Shown: positions 35,201 through 47,000, counted from the first letter of the stretch. The stretch is 64,000 nucleotides of DNA from Acanthaster planci (GCF_001949145.1 NW_019091426.1:731128-795127); one strand, 5' to 3'. Made by a program: numbers and translations. The notes: generated by a model from the letters alone, not told the origin.

Positions 35201-38200
35201 CATCAAGAACTGGCAGGAGGGAGATGCTAAGTCGACCCAGTCTGGCTCGTAGTAGTACCAGTGATGCTGCTCAGTGTCGAAATCCTCACAGTGGAGTTTT
35301 GCCGGGTTGTCAGTGCCCACGTAAGACACCACTGGGGACTCGCTTGTGAAGGCCGAGTAGACCTGTTGGAGATTCCCATCTGAGCCCGCATCGGTCCCTG
35401 CCAGAACCGTCTCCAGGACACGGTACTGGTCCAAACGCCAGGCAAAGTACAGTTGAAAGGCGGAGCTGTCCACGATGATCGTCGGCTGTAAAATCGGAGG
35501 ACTGGCTGAGGACAAGAGCTCTATCATGTAAAGTGGAGACAGGCTCCCATCTCCAATATCCTCCTTAAGGAAATGAAGCGATGACACTGGACTCCCAAGG
35601 GACCTTCTGAGGGTAGAATCAGGATATGGTCGGATGAAGACGCTATCCACAGCCACTCCTGTCCAAATGCCATACTTCCGAGTCAAAACTTTCTCAACTG
35701 TCAAAATTGAAATTAATGTTTGAATACGCCCATCATAAGAAACGGTCATAAAACAAGCATATGGCTTGCCAAAGCTGGGTAAAAAAAGAAGACAAATGTG
35801 TTTCACACAAGGTGACAAATGAAAATGGTAAGAACTGTGGAGATTTTTGACATTTGTTCCGCATCTGAAACTTTGACTTCCTGGAAATAAACAAGATGCT
35901 CATTTTCGTTTTAAGTCAAGACCGTGAAGACCTTGTAAAACCAACCAATCTGTTCTTGTCATTGCTCGTGGTGCACTGAACGGATCAGCACTGAAAACTC
36001 TTCCCCACCTCAAGTAATCGAGGGCAACTACTGTAGCCGAAGACTTACCAATGTATGTTTGAGGGACTGTGGTCGGTGGAACCGCTGTTTTAGAGCTTCC
36101 CTCAACTCCATCTGCTCAAGATGACAGAAAAAGTTTTTTATAGCTAACCAATTTTTGGGCTGAAAATGTGCCTTTGAAAAAAAAAGCAAGGTATAGCAGC
36201 CAATTTCGGATGCACAGCCAAACACAACTACTGACTTGAAAGGGGAATTTATTTATTTCACTTCTGATATTTTCATTTATTTCTTATCATGACAGCGTAT
36301 TTTTAAACACCCTGGCCTAATGTCCTACCACCACAGGCCATGCACATCGAGCAAAATCAAGCTCAATATAAGGTCTCCCTCCAGAAACTTCTCAGACCTT
36401 GTGTGTGAATACAAAACATATGATTAGCCTCGTTAAACATCAATCCTTCGTGTGACTTCCAATGAATTGTTGCTTGGGACTATGAACTAAAGAAATTGGA
36501 CATTCATTTCACATTTTTGTATGAACTTGATGTCATTATTCCTTGCACTTTTGTAGAGGCAATATATGGAAGCGAACTTCATTTTGTTCTGATTTGTTTA
36601 CAACTTTAGTCTTAGAGCTGAAATAAAATTGAATTGCTTCTGGTTTCCAAGCCAAAGACTAATAGCATACATAAAACAAGTGTAGGAGAACTGAACACCT
36701 TTGCTGACTCTAAGAGTACACGGCACTGTTTCATTTTCTTATCTTACCATTTGTTCACAACGATGCCAAAGCATTTGTGTGACTTGATTTTTCCTTTGTA
36801 GCTTGTAGGATTTTTCTGATCTTACTTCTGTTTTTTTATTGAGTGGTACAAATGCATCTACTTACTTTGCTTAATGCCAGTTGTAGCCGTAGACCAGTAC
36901 AAGAAAAATTTATTTTAATTCAGATTTTTTTGTTTTCATGCCCATGAGACTACCCGCTGGCACCATGTCATTTGACCTCGTGGTAGGCTGACACAATGAG
37001 TGGAGAATACCTTGACACAAGGTTCAAGTTAATTGGTGCTGTACAGTTGGCCTTGATGTGCTACTAGAGTGGGGAGGGTGCATGAAGGCACCCTTGAGGT
37101 TGAATGGGGTATGTTTTGTCTGTTGTTTGGTTTCAGAATTTATTACTTTGTTTTATGTGAATTGGAACCAGTTGGAGTCTTTATGCTGTAGTGGAATCTT
37201 GGCTTGTGGAAAATTTCTTTCATCTTTCTTGTCAAATTGTTTCTTTTTCTTTCTGAGATAGTGTATCCTGTTAAATAAAGTCTTAACTCATATTGAAGTT
37301 ATATTTGAACACTGACTGATCGTAAATGATTATTACAGTGTAGTTTTTTTTGACTGGTTAGAGTTTTGTCCATTCTTTTTTTTCTGATAGGGTCTGCTCT
37401 ATTTATGTCACAGTCATCTTTTCCTGCAAGTGACTGTTAAACTATGGCATGCCCATGAGTACAAAGTAAAAGAGTAGTTCACAAAATGTTAAAAAAATTC
37501 CAAGAAGATGAAAGAACAACCCTCTTCCGTCAAAATTAAGTTGGGCAAAGAATACATTCTGAACAAACTTGTGGTAAAATCAAAAACCAATTAAAGGGTG
37601 ACTTTTCAGCAACCTAAAATTTGGCCACCCACACAAGCTGTAGGCGAAATGAGAGTGGTCTATTGTAAGTTTCACTTTTCATGTCTAGTTCACAATGTTC
37701 TTCTATGTTTATTATTTTGTTTATTATTTCTTTATATCTGTTCATCCAACAGCGCATTTAGTGCCAATAGGATGAAGTGACAGCTAAGAAGACGATGAAG
37801 AAATGTTCAGTTTTAGAAGAGGGAGGAAAACCCTGGATAAATATTCCAGGGAAAACCCACGGCATCAGGCAGGGAGTGAAAACCCAATCCACATGCTGAC
37901 TTTGGTGGGATTCGAACCTGGGGTTGCAGAGGTAGAAAGTAAGGAAACAGCCACTACGCCAACTTGACTCCCCTTGGTTTGGGTTCGTTATAACTTTCAT
38001 GTATTTTATTAATCGTAATCATCAAAAACCCTGGGGCCCATGGCAGTGCTTAGCAGTTAGCAGAAAGGTCATGCTTACTTATTTTGCTAATCCAGAAGCA
38101 CTATTTCATGTCGGTGCTCACTGTGTTTGTGCTCACAGTTGTGCAAGCATGGAGATTTCCATTGTTTGTCACTATACATAAATCTGATGAGACGCCATTC

Positions 38201-41200
38201 CAAGGGGCCATCACACTCTCGCAGCTTCGGAAATTGACTACTGTCAGTTGGTCAAAAATGGAATTTCATGAGCGCGCACTGCCTGTGTGCGAACAGGATG
38301 GCCCCGTAGTAATAGTCTCTAATTTTGGTTGTCGGACTTATAAGCAAAGTCCTCCTTGCTTACTGCTTTTGGTCTTCATGAAATATGAGGGGCCCCTGTT
38401 AGCGTATAATCATGCGCTTAGCAGTGCCACGAATATTTGGCCCTGGCTCCCACTGACTGGATCACACAAACAATGTCACCAAGAATATTGAGCTTACCTT
38501 CTGGTGGTGTATCCGTGGGTTGAAGCATAGCTGCGTACTCGGGTGCCTCAGCTGGATCATAAGTAAAATATAGATCTTGACCGACAAATGCTGAGTACCG
38601 GTCCTCTTCCCTGGCTCCAAGGCAGCCCTATACCCATTAATATGGAAGGGATGTGGACAGACCTGAGACCTAAAACCTTATTTATTATTCTGATGTATCA
38701 GGATGGGCAAGGACCTTGCACCTGAAATGGCACCGATTGCTATGCATCACAGCAGTTCTACCTTTCCTCTGGAAGGACTGATTGAGTTATCCAGAGTTCT
38801 TAGGGAAAATAACCAGCTCATCATTTTCAAATTTTAAGTCTAGTTTAAAGTTTGATCCGAGTTATAACAAGGATACAGAGAGAACCACTGAAGAAAACAG
38901 AACAGATCACTACCCTGCCCACAAGAAATAAGTCAGCAACCAAAAGTGGAATGGTCTGGTAGCTTGTTTTTCACAAAGTGTACACTTGGGACTCCTGAGA
39001 TTTAGGGCCGAGTCAATTCAAATAATTCACTATTCAAATATTTGACCTTCAATTTGATCGAATATCTAAACATTCGGTCATACCGACAGGCAGATTATAG
39101 ATGAACAAACCATATACAAAATCAGTTGCAATAACGCTCACAATTGTACATTATGATCACTATAATAGCTATTCACATCTTGGAGTATCTCCAGCTATGA
39201 TTTAGCAAGATTTAAGAGACAAAATAATACTTCTTGTCTCATTGAAAAATTTACATTCCTTTAAATTTTTAAATGAATAATGCACTTTTTGAATCGTAAG
39301 ATTTTTGTCGCTTTTCATTTGAATCTGCTTGAAACAAGCCTTCATAGTGCAATATTTCTCGCTTAAAACAAAGAAAATTCCTTTCCTTTTCATGAATTTG
39401 CATTCGAATATTCAAATTCGGAAAATAACATTTGATAATGATCGAATATTCAGATATTCGGCATAACCTTACAGAGATTTCATCTTACCTGAGAGGAGTC
39501 CAAGTGCTGGTCCCCGATGCAGACCATGAACAGCTGAAGTTCCAGGATGTAGCTGGACCGTAGGAATGCTGGCGAGAACCGCACCTCGACGGTGATGTTC
39601 TCCATGTGGTTGATGGTCCGGCCGCCGCGGAGGTCCTCTCCCTTGTCATTGGCTAGTTTGACAATGGACAGCTGGCAAAATAAGAAAGAGAAATTATGTG
39701 TTGATGATGTAAGTTACTCTGACTATAACAGCTGCACATTGGCAACATTAACAACAGCATGACAATGGTAATGAATTAAACATGATCAAAAACATAAACA
39801 GCCACACTCTAACAACCAATAAGACAACAGTTATAGCAATAACAGAAATAACTGGAAAACGTTAAATCACATGTCACAAGCAAACGTCACAAACAACCAC
39901 AACATTCGTTATACTAATGACACATTTCTAGAGGTACAAATTTTAATAAAAATTACGATAATTTTGCACCCGCACCTGAGGAAAAAAAATTATATGAAAT
40001 GTTAGAATAAAAAGTGAAAAAATCATTCTGGATTTTGACCGTACATTGGTGGGATTATATTTTTCATATTATTTTTTATTTTATTCAATTTTAATTAAAT
40101 TTTTATTTATTTTATTTGTAAATGAACAGAGGCAGGGGTTCTGCACCAGAGAATCAACTCACAGTGACGCTATCTGTTTGCTCGTCCACCGCATCCACTG
40201 TCGTCTGAAGGGTCAAATCAATGCGAACATCCCACGGCGGAAGATCACTAGCTAGCTCACAGGCTGAAAATGGACACCAGAAATTCCTCAACAAAATCAC
40301 TCAAGGCAGGGAAGATTGTACAACACTGCAGTGACAGGTGTGTCTGTGTGTGTGAACAGTGGGCCACAAACAAAGAAACTGCATTTGACAATATAGAAAC
40401 GAAGCAGCCTGCCAACAAGTAAACTCCCTGCATTTTCTGGGATTAATCTGGCCCCACTACATGGAAAGCCCTGGCAGAAAATTTCGCTGCTTAGCAAAAA
40501 TTATGTCAGAAACAGAACACTTGTGTATTCTCAATGCGTTACATATTTCAATCCTCAACAGCTCTATAAGATTGTTGACACATATATCTCTCAGCGTCAG
40601 CATTAGATGCTGGATAATCATTTACCTTTACTCAATGGGCCTACCAAAAATTCCTAAGACCATCTCGGCCCCCTGAGTAAATTATAGTCTTTGTTGGAAA
40701 TTCAATGACAATAACCATTATAATGTAATATCCATATCTGCACATGTGGCAAACTTGTGATCAAATGTCTTGCCTAAGGACACATAACACCTCAAATACA
40801 CATATACACCCAAACTGCCCTTCCTGACTCAAAGATCATCACACCTTCAGTTGTGTTCAGATCAGGACACTTGTAGGAATCAAAGTTAAACTGGAAGACA
40901 CCAGTAGCGTCAAGAGGAAGTTCTTGTACCAGGGTGGCTAGATCCATCCTCAGCACCATCTCAAACTCCCAGGTCTGTTGACAGTACTGCGGTCGTCGGA
41001 GGCTACAGATTGGCGTTTCTTCCAATGTTGAGGGAGGCTGGTAGGATACAGTCATCAGAGAGAGGGGTAAGGGGAAACTTCACAAGCCTAGTCTCAGAGA
41101 CTTTCTTGGAAGTTGCATTTAAAAGTGAATCAGCCTGGTACATGTATTAGCTAATTCTCTTTATATTGTGTTGAGTATATACATTATGTCAGGTACTTCT

Positions 41201-44200
41201 GTTTGATATTCTTGACAATGAAAAACCTTAATTTCAAAATATCAAGTATCTGTCCGCAAGGGTTCTTCCAAGATAACTTCTGCCCTGGAGAAAAAGCTTG
41301 TGTGAAAAAGTCTTAAAATATTCAGCTTGCTCTTTGTGGAAGGCAAACTGTATTGTAGGAGGCACGAAAGGAGTAGGTCAGTGGAACACAGTGCTTTCTT
41401 TAAAACTTTCTATGTTAGCATATCCTTTCTTAAGATTTCTCTACCAACATCCCATCCCCCAAATTTCCTCAATTACGGAATCTGGGCCAAACAGATATTT
41501 TGAAGTAATAATCTCATGCTAAGTATCCTCAAACATCCACGAGCATATTGCCAACCAGGTTGCCAAACATAATGCCAAACAGTTCCTCACCGCGCTGACA
41601 ACTTCTTCCAGGGAGTTCCCCTGAACCTCTGGTTCGTAGATCTCAGTTCCGTTTCGGAACACAACTATCGAACGGTTCCTGGCAGGCAGCAGGGTTGAGA
41701 ACCCCATGTGTAGGCGGGCACGCGACAGGTCTGGCACGCCGTCACTGAGGAGATACGGTTCGACGATGGCAAAGTCAAACAGGACTAGCAGACGACCAAT
41801 CTCCTCCAAGAGGCGCTCACTTATAATTGGGACAGAACTCACCACAAAACTACAGTACAGAAAACAGAAGGAAGAATTTCTTGTCAAAGTATTGAAGATT
41901 TCCTTTTCTTGCACTTTTAAAACATACAAAAGATCATTTAGAAAGTACCCAAGAGTGAGATTGAAGGGTGACAGCAAAATTCATAAAACATCGTCCAGAG
42001 AGGTTTTAAAAATGACAATAAATACTGGGATTTTTCTGGGCTTTAACTAGCTAACAACTTACAAGGCACAAATTCTCTCTGAAGAGATGTGATTATCTAC
42101 ATCCCCTACACCAATAGTTTTGTTCAAAGAACAAAAAGTTGCAAAACCTAAGATTTGTGAGTTGAAAATCTTGAAATCCAGAAAAATTCTCAAGAAATGT
42201 GCCAACGTCCATATACATGCGTTTTTGCCTGCGACAATGTGAGCCATCCACGCACATGTGCACATAACTTAAAAATTTATTAGTGAACTGGTCTTTAAGA
42301 TTATAATTAGGGGAGCATGTATGCATGAGCAAACATGTACACCTTGTGTTTCAGGAAATAGGGGTCAATTCATGTTTGGCTTAATTTGATGCCGGTACCA
42401 GTTACTTTACAGTCATTTGAACCAAAACCATCGAGAGGATTTCCAACTTTTGGAAACTTTATTTTTTGTTCATGCCTTGTTTAATTTAATTTAGTATTTT
42501 CTGACATTTCTTGTCGGTTGTTTTTGATAAGTTTTGCATGACTTGGAATTTTCTTTCGGTTTGAAAAATTTAGTAAGCCTGTCGTAAAAGAAGTTAAATA
42601 AGATAAGCTTAGATTTAAACTGATTACCTTCTCTTTTCTAAAAGTAACTTCAGGCATGTACGTCCGACGCCCAAAATGTATGTCCAATACCAATACAATA
42701 CATGTTTTTTCTGAGAGTTACAATCAGATAAAAACATGTCTTGCCTTAAAGTTTATTAACAAGGGTCTCCTGAAACTAAACACAGGAAAAAGATCACTTC
42801 GGGTCCAAGCATATCACAGATTTCGTGATACAAAATGGAAACTCAAAAAATTAACTTTCTCTGAGTTGGTCCAACACCCCGGTGTTTTGCTCGAGTGAGT
42901 TTCTACAAGCTAGTAATGCTGAGTGGGTAATTTATTTTAGTAAATCAATGTACCAACTATCTGGTGCCTTTATCAAAATGAAACTTTGCTTTAGGATTAT
43001 AAAAGTAATAATTCACATTGTAGAAGTGTCCGGAATGTAGCACTGCCCCTCCTCAAATACGTCTAAACCACTAAATGTGGTTATCATTTTGTATTTACCA
43101 TCTTCCCCCAAAACTCACTTGACCATTGCTATGCGCGTCAGCCTCCACACAAGCCTGATGTGTGTCTGAACGTAAGCCACTGCAGGGACGCGAATACTGC
43201 CCCCTGGAGACCAGCCAGGTACCGGGCGTACATTGGTTGCATAGAGTACGGTGGTGTACTGGATTTCCTCAAAATGGATGCTGAAATCCCAAATGTTGGA
43301 TCCATCTGATCTCTCACAGTACATGAATGTGTCCAGGCTCCCCGCATAACGAACCTGTTAACAAAAAAGCCGGTGTACAAATGAGAGGAGAAAAAATGAA
43401 GAAATTCAAACAATCAAGTGAGATTTAAACAGTGTTTCTCAGTATTTTGTAATGGCATAGAAGCAAAAGTATTGGGATATCAGCAAATCAGAAGGAAAAG
43501 TTGAATATCTACAGAGGAAATAACGATGACCTTGTTATGCCAGGGTATTTTTTTTTCCAATTACACTACAACTTTGTCTAAATGTCGGTCTCGGCCGGTC
43601 AGCCGGCTGACAACTGTCTTCACTTTGGGGCCCTTAAGTTTTTGAGAAATCGGAATTTCTTGAAGTGTTACACTCCTTACGCCTTAAGATTTCTGAAAAT
43701 GCTCTGATTATGAACAGGCATGGTAAGTGTTGATGCTGTAAAGCCATATGGTGTCCGGTTAGAACCTCAGATCCGAGAAACAATTTTTTTTTCATGTGTG
43801 CCTCCCACCTTCCTTGTGCTCCACCCCTATTTAGGTTTTGGGAACAGTTCTATTCCATTTAAAACTATTTCAAATCATTTATTTAGAAAACTAGTTTCAT
43901 GCAAAACCAGTGTTAAAATATTGACCCAGTTTGAGAACATCTCACACTGAGTGAACAGTACAATAGCTAGAGGTCAAGAATACATTTTTGAAGCATTTAC
44001 ATTAGCAGAGTTTCTCTGTGGACAAGAGGCGGGCATCCAAGCGGACACTTACTTCGTCCAGACGAATGCCAAGTGTTGCATTTTCGTCACTTCCCCGTAG
44101 GTACCTGGAGAAGAGATTTTTGGCACCAGAGCTGTTTTTGGACTTGAAGAAGTCGTCGTCGAAATAGCGATCCTCCCATCTACGGTCCTCCTCCACATTT

Positions 44201-46931
44201 GAGCAATAACCGGTCCTGCTGGACCACAAGTCACCAGTTCGATGGTCAATCGGGGTCGCAATCTTGTAACGGTAGGGCTGAAAGTCAAGGAGCCAGACCT
44301 CTTTTGTTCCTGAAAGTAGGAATAATAGGGTAAAGGGACGGACAATAGAAAAAAATGTTGCATCCTGACTCCACTTCAGCAGTTGTATACAAAGTCTATG
44401 GGAAGTCAAGAAAATCTTTGAAGTATTTCGTAACAACTTGAACATTTTTCTCAGTCCCAGATTCTGCAATGATTGACCTTGAGACAACGCACGATGAAAA
44501 TAGTGGAGGCAGGATGTAACTTTCTTGCCCTGATAGCTTTATTGGAAACAAGTTGATAGAGAAATTTTGGTGGCACCAAAATCCTTAATGATGAAATAGT
44601 AAAAATATTGTCGTTTGGAATGTCACAGTTGAGAATGTCCCCTTTTCTTTAGTCTGAACTGTTCACTGTCATAGGGATGTCCATGAATTTTTAGGTTTTC
44701 TCCAGCAATAACCACAAGTCTGGTATGGTTGGAAAGAGCAGCTCAAGAGAAGTTCATCGGTGTATAAATCACCTTCATAGCTTGTAATATAGTGGAGTTA
44801 TGAGTGTTTTGAAAGATACTAGCAAAAGTATATGTGTCTGCCGTTGAAATTTCATTTACATTTATTCCTTTAAATAGAATGAAACTGGCATCTTTTTATT
44901 AGTTATCCAGCTGAAGCCAACCATTACCAAAACGACAGTCTGCAAGTACTAGCTGTCAGTCATACTAAAATAGGCTTTGTGGCCAATAAATGGCCATATT
45001 TTATGGATTTCAAAACTATTTTAACCTCCATTGAAGTATGTACGTAAACGTATCCAGTTGTGCATACAAATTTTAGAGTGGTGTGATTGAAAACTTCGAA
45101 GTGAAAACAAATGCAAATACTTCCCTAATTCGGCTTAGCTGGATTTCCATTATCTGATTGTTTAAATTTAATTACATTTTTATCAAGGATTTCTGAAATT
45201 AAAGGGAAGGAAAAAAAAACTTGGATTTTGTATTTTTTATGTATCATTCATAAGAAATAAAGTATTAACACAACAGAGAAATACAGGTAGGTGCGGGTAG
45301 TAATATAGACACAACACGGCATTAGGATTAAAAACATATATCCCCAGTGAGCCACACTCCGGATCCGTATAATTCCCAGGTCTAAATTTTTACTGGATCA
45401 TAACGCTTTGGGATTTTGAATGTGCCTAGTTATCGTGCCTGAAACTACATTTTCTCAATCAAATCTTCTCCCAAAATGCTGTCAAAAAATGTTTGACGAT
45501 TTTTGGACTGTGTAACCAGAAATTTTTTGGCAAAATCCTGACATTTTACTTATGATCCTGCCTCTCTTCACCAACGATCCGCACATCATGAGCAGCAGTG
45601 TGAAGCTCTCACGTGCGGATCAGTAAAATGTCTGAAATCTGACAGTTCATGAACATATGAAAATCGCAGCTTAGCTACACACACTGTTAAAACCAGCACA
45701 CTCAAAACTTTCCAAAAACACTACTTTTACATACCTTCTCTCCCCTTTATAACGGTCCTTTTTACGATTTTTGTCACGATAATTTTTGTCAGTTTTCCCA
45801 TGTAACTCTGTGGCATTAAATGATGTGATTTTAACAAGTTTTATTAGTGAAATTAGGGCCTACCTGTGAAGTTTAGAAAACTTTGGTTCAGTCGAATGCT
45901 TAGAGCCTCTTTGGTGAAAATATTGCATAAAAACAACTTAGAGGTTGTTTACCGGAAGAGGTAGAGAACTCAAAGTTCAAAGGTTTTTGAGGATTGATTT
46001 GCAAAATGGTGTCCTCCAGTGACGCCCCTACTGCCTGACTGCGAAGCTCTCTGACTCACTGTTCTGCCCGATTTGTTTTTCGGGTGTTAGGCAGCAATTT
46101 AGTCCAACCTCATGACACCTTTTGAAAGAGAAATATATCCAGCCAGAATGAGACCGAGGGGTATCCTCCCAACATTTCCAATCGCTATTCACACTCAAGA
46201 CTATTGTTATCCCCTAGATGTCGGAAAAGAATTCCTCAGATTCCAGTGAAACAATGACCAACACAAAGCAGGGGGGGGTGTCTCTCCGTCTCATATCTCG
46301 TTTCGCATGTAGAGAAAGTTTTTGGCTTACAAGATCACAAATTTAAGTTGAAATATTGGAGATTTCTATTTTTACCGCTGGTCACTCGTCGAGTTTTTAC
46401 ACACTAGCAGATATGACTCCGTGATCTGATAATTCGGTCGAACTCGCTATTAAACTGTCACCGCATTACCTAGCTGCAGTCAGGGCAGTGACTCTAAAAC
46501 ATTACATGTCATTATTACTCGTTATGTTGTGGGTTAATGGACTGTTTCCCTCATTTTTGAGAAGAACGTTTTAACAAAGTTGCAACCGCCTTCTCTTTAT
46601 GTACGCTTTCTGCTGTTACATTTCACCAGCTCTGCAAGACAGCGATCCATAATTCTACATTCTCTCATTCACTGACTATGAACACGAACACAGCTCACAA
46701 GATACGTCCAGTCTCACCTACGGTGTCTTCCAGGATGACATCAAGTTCCGCGGTCTCGCCGTTGACCGTGAATTTTCCGATCCTGGCCCGCCCCATGGAG
46801 GCGAAGAGCCCGTCAGTCGTCTTGTCAGGCACGACAAGGCCTAGCTGAGAGCCCTGGGAGCCAGAAAACCAGGTCATCTGACGAATGCACAAGCATATCC
46901 ATAAGGCAATGATTTTCACCATGGACTGCAT
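28990..46931 (-). CDS. Gene B (full span): unrecognised secreted/GPI-anchored-like glycoprotein with one TSP1 repeat, 16 coding exons
   Basis: Sixteen exons with GT-AG introns join into one 4014-nt frame (1337 aa) with every phase matching, which is strong support for a real gene. Layout: signal peptide (about 1-27; KIIALWICLCIRQMTWF); a large beta-rich-looking ectodomain without recognised motifs (about 28-520); a Ser/Thr/Pro linker (about 525-546); another unrecognised region (546-970); a six-cysteine thrombospondin type 1 repeat (972-1018) with WGFWSDW tryptophans and the CSQSCG O-fucosylation motif; a C-terminal region with GWMVV...C.WE (about 1025-1208); a proline-rich hinge (1208-1225); a small Cys cluster; and a hydrophobic tail ending HRWQ. 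At least eight N-x-S/T sequons are present. An extracellular matrix or cell-surface role is inferred only from signal peptide, TSP1 and tail. The family is not recognised. Confidence 0.88.
31106..31221 (-). CDS. Gene B exon 15: proline-rich hinge
   Basis: 116 nt, phase 1 to 0; acceptor tgtccttag. It reads YIPPPPTLPPPVTYT, then SSPPPGSQLRLEEYDLEKQ. The donor GTGCAC is weak, but the other visible donor (GTAAGG at about 31066) would put a stop in the next exon, so this one is preferred. Confidence 0.72.
31834..31887 (-). CDS. Gene B exon 14
   Basis: 54 nt, phase 1 to 1; acceptor ttacatag, donor GTATGA. It reads QIGIADEFAIYIKYTKS. It is short and symmetric, and is supported by frame on both sides. 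Confidence 0.78.
32050..32231 (-). CDS. Gene B exon 13
   Basis: 182 nt, phase 2 to 1; acceptor gtctcacag, donor GTAAAT. It reads RRFFISHWYRGCRHQLGWMV, then a second cysteine in HPCSWEKH and PAFYYSK. The two Cys may pair. The pattern seems like a conserved secreted module but I cannot name it. Confidence 0.86.
33089..33246 (-). CDS. Gene B exon 12
   Basis: 158 nt, phase 0 to 2; acceptor caactccag, donor GTAAAA. It reads VKVSMLYQDQPVLELIFNGQ and ends SSKNFFSIDG. Strand-like pattern continuing the module; the frame joins both neighbours. Confidence 0.83.
33892..34046 (-). CDS. Gene B exon 11
   Basis: 155 nt, phase 1 to 0; acceptor tgaccacag, donor GTGAGA. It reads FRLVLKAARHSGISIYDFWV and ends EEWADTITVKE. 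It is the first part of the C-terminal module after TSP1. Confidence 0.86.
34261..35697 (-). CDS. Gene B exon 10: long exon ending in the thrombospondin type 1 repeat
   Basis: 1437 nt, phase 1 to 1; acceptor ttttgacag, donor GTGAGT. Codes residues 546-1025. The first 420 residues show no family I recognise; they are acidic, with sequons NAS and NES. The end holds a TSP1 repeat (972-1018): WGFWSDWSEC starts it and CSQSCGGGVRTRHREC follows, with cysteines at 981, 985, 996, 1003, 1013 and 1018. This fits C-mannosylation (WxxW) and POFUT2 O-fucosylation consensus sites. Confidence 0.92.
36049..36111 (-). CDS. Gene B exon 9: 21-codon Ser/Thr/Pro linker, possible cassette exon
   Basis: 63 nt, phase 1 to 1; acceptor cttgagcag, donor GTAAGT. 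It encodes GVEGSSKTAVPPTTVPQTYI, a mucin-like linker suited to O-glycosylation. Because it is symmetric it can be skipped without changing the frame. Called from splice sites and frame only, so less certain than its neighbours. Confidence 0.68.
37808..37975 (-). repeat. tRNA-derived SINE
   Basis: On the minus strand GGCGTAGTGGC (A-box-like) is followed by GGTTCGAATCC (perfect B box, 37908-37918), then a body with gtgggttttccctgg and ccagggttttcctccc. Such a pyrimidine-rich core is known from conserved SINE domains; Nin-DC is a candidate from memory. Confidence 0.75.
38498..38627 (-). CDS. Gene B exon 8
   Basis: 130 nt, phase 0 to 1; acceptor gggtatag, donor GTAAGC. It reads GCLGAREEDRYSAFVGQDLY and ends in a Thr/Pro stretch (LQPTDTPPE). 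It can splice in frame to exon 9 or directly to exon 10. Confidence 0.84.
39195..39470 (-). repeat. Dispersed repeat, copy 2
   Basis: Same family as 6140-6415, opposite strand. The element may extend to about 39005, where a second gaatatt/attcg-rich block (about 39020-39085) resembles the first end in direct orientation. Confidence 0.72.
39489..39671 (-). CDS. Gene B exon 7
   Basis: 183 nt, phase 0 at both ends; acceptor ttgccag, donor GTAAGA. It reads LSIVKLANDKGEDLRGGRT, then sequon NIT and a strand-like VEVRFSPAFLRSSYILELQL. GC content is well above the surrounding intron, as expected for coding DNA. Confidence 0.87.
40163..40263 (-). CDS. Gene B exon 6
   Basis: 101 nt, phase 1 to 0; acceptor cattttcag, donor GTGAGT. 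It reads CELASDLPPWDVRIDLTLQT and continues to DEQTDSVT. Frame fit to both neighbours is exact. Confidence 0.85.
40845..41037 (-). CDS. Gene B exon 5
   Basis: 193 nt, phase 0 to 1; acceptor tcctaccag, donor GTGTGA. It contains three cysteines (ICSLRRPQYCQQ and YKCPD) and sequon NTT. No recognised domain. Confidence 0.85.
41591..41849 (-). CDS. Gene B exon 4
   Basis: 259 nt, phase 2 to 0; the acceptor tgtactgtag follows a strong pyrimidine tract; donor GTGAGG. Contains sequons NRS and NGT and the amphipathic segment ERLLEEIGRLLVLFDFAI. A second AG about 30 nt inside (ataag) would also keep frame but has a poorer tract. Confidence 0.84.
43119..43354 (-). CDS. Gene B exon 3
   Basis: 236 nt, phase 0 to 2; acceptor gttaacag, donor GTGAGT. 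It reads VRYAGSLDTFMYCERSDGSN at its start and YVQTHIRLVWRLTRIAMV at its end. The alternating hydrophobic pattern suggests beta strands; no family is recognised. Confidence 0.87.
44053..44309 (-). CDS. Gene B exon 2
   Basis: 257 nt, phase 1 to 0; acceptor tactttcag, donor GTAAGT. It starts TKEVWLLDFQPYRYKIATP and contains sequons NSS and NAT and the acidic patch WEDRYFDDDFF. No known domain is recognised. Confidence 0.87.
45538..45632. repeat. Inverted repeat
   Basis: gacattttacttatgatcc at the left end and ggatcagtaaaatgtc at the right end; an inner pair gatccgcac/gtgcggatc is also inverted. Confidence 0.6.
46718..46931 (-). CDS. Gene B exon 1: signal peptide and mature N-terminus
   Basis: 214 nt; ATG at 46931, with a second in-frame ATG three codons later that would also work. 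MVKIIALWICLCIRQMTWF is a hydrophobic leader followed by SGSQGSQ, a plausible cleavage region. Donor GTGAGA after EDTV leaves one base. Confidence 0.85.
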
Positions 46932-46981
46932 TTTGTTTTGCGATGGCTTTCAGTTAGGACATTCACATTTTCCAGCGAGGT

Positions 46982-47000
46982 CGAAGATATAAATGCTCCA
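46982..47000 (-). promoter_or_regulatory. Possible TATA-like element upstream of gene B
   Basis: On the minus strand the stretch reads catttatatcttcg, about 55-65 nt before the gene B ATG. Weak evidence; no initiator or CAAT box is clear. Confidence 0.2.

Larger units (their letters stand above)
29266..46717 (-). other. Introns of gene B
   Basis: The longer introns are 46717-44310, 43118-41850, 38497-36112 and 31105-29266. They are AT-rich. Recognisable content is a SINE at about 37808-37975, a dispersed-repeat copy at about 39195-39470 and an inverted repeat at 45538-45632. The others hold nothing I can identify. Confidence 0.75.

Noticed and set aside
41591-41817. Shorter version of gene B exon 4 using the inner AG
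   Set aside because: In frame too, but its pyrimidine tract is much weaker than at 41849.
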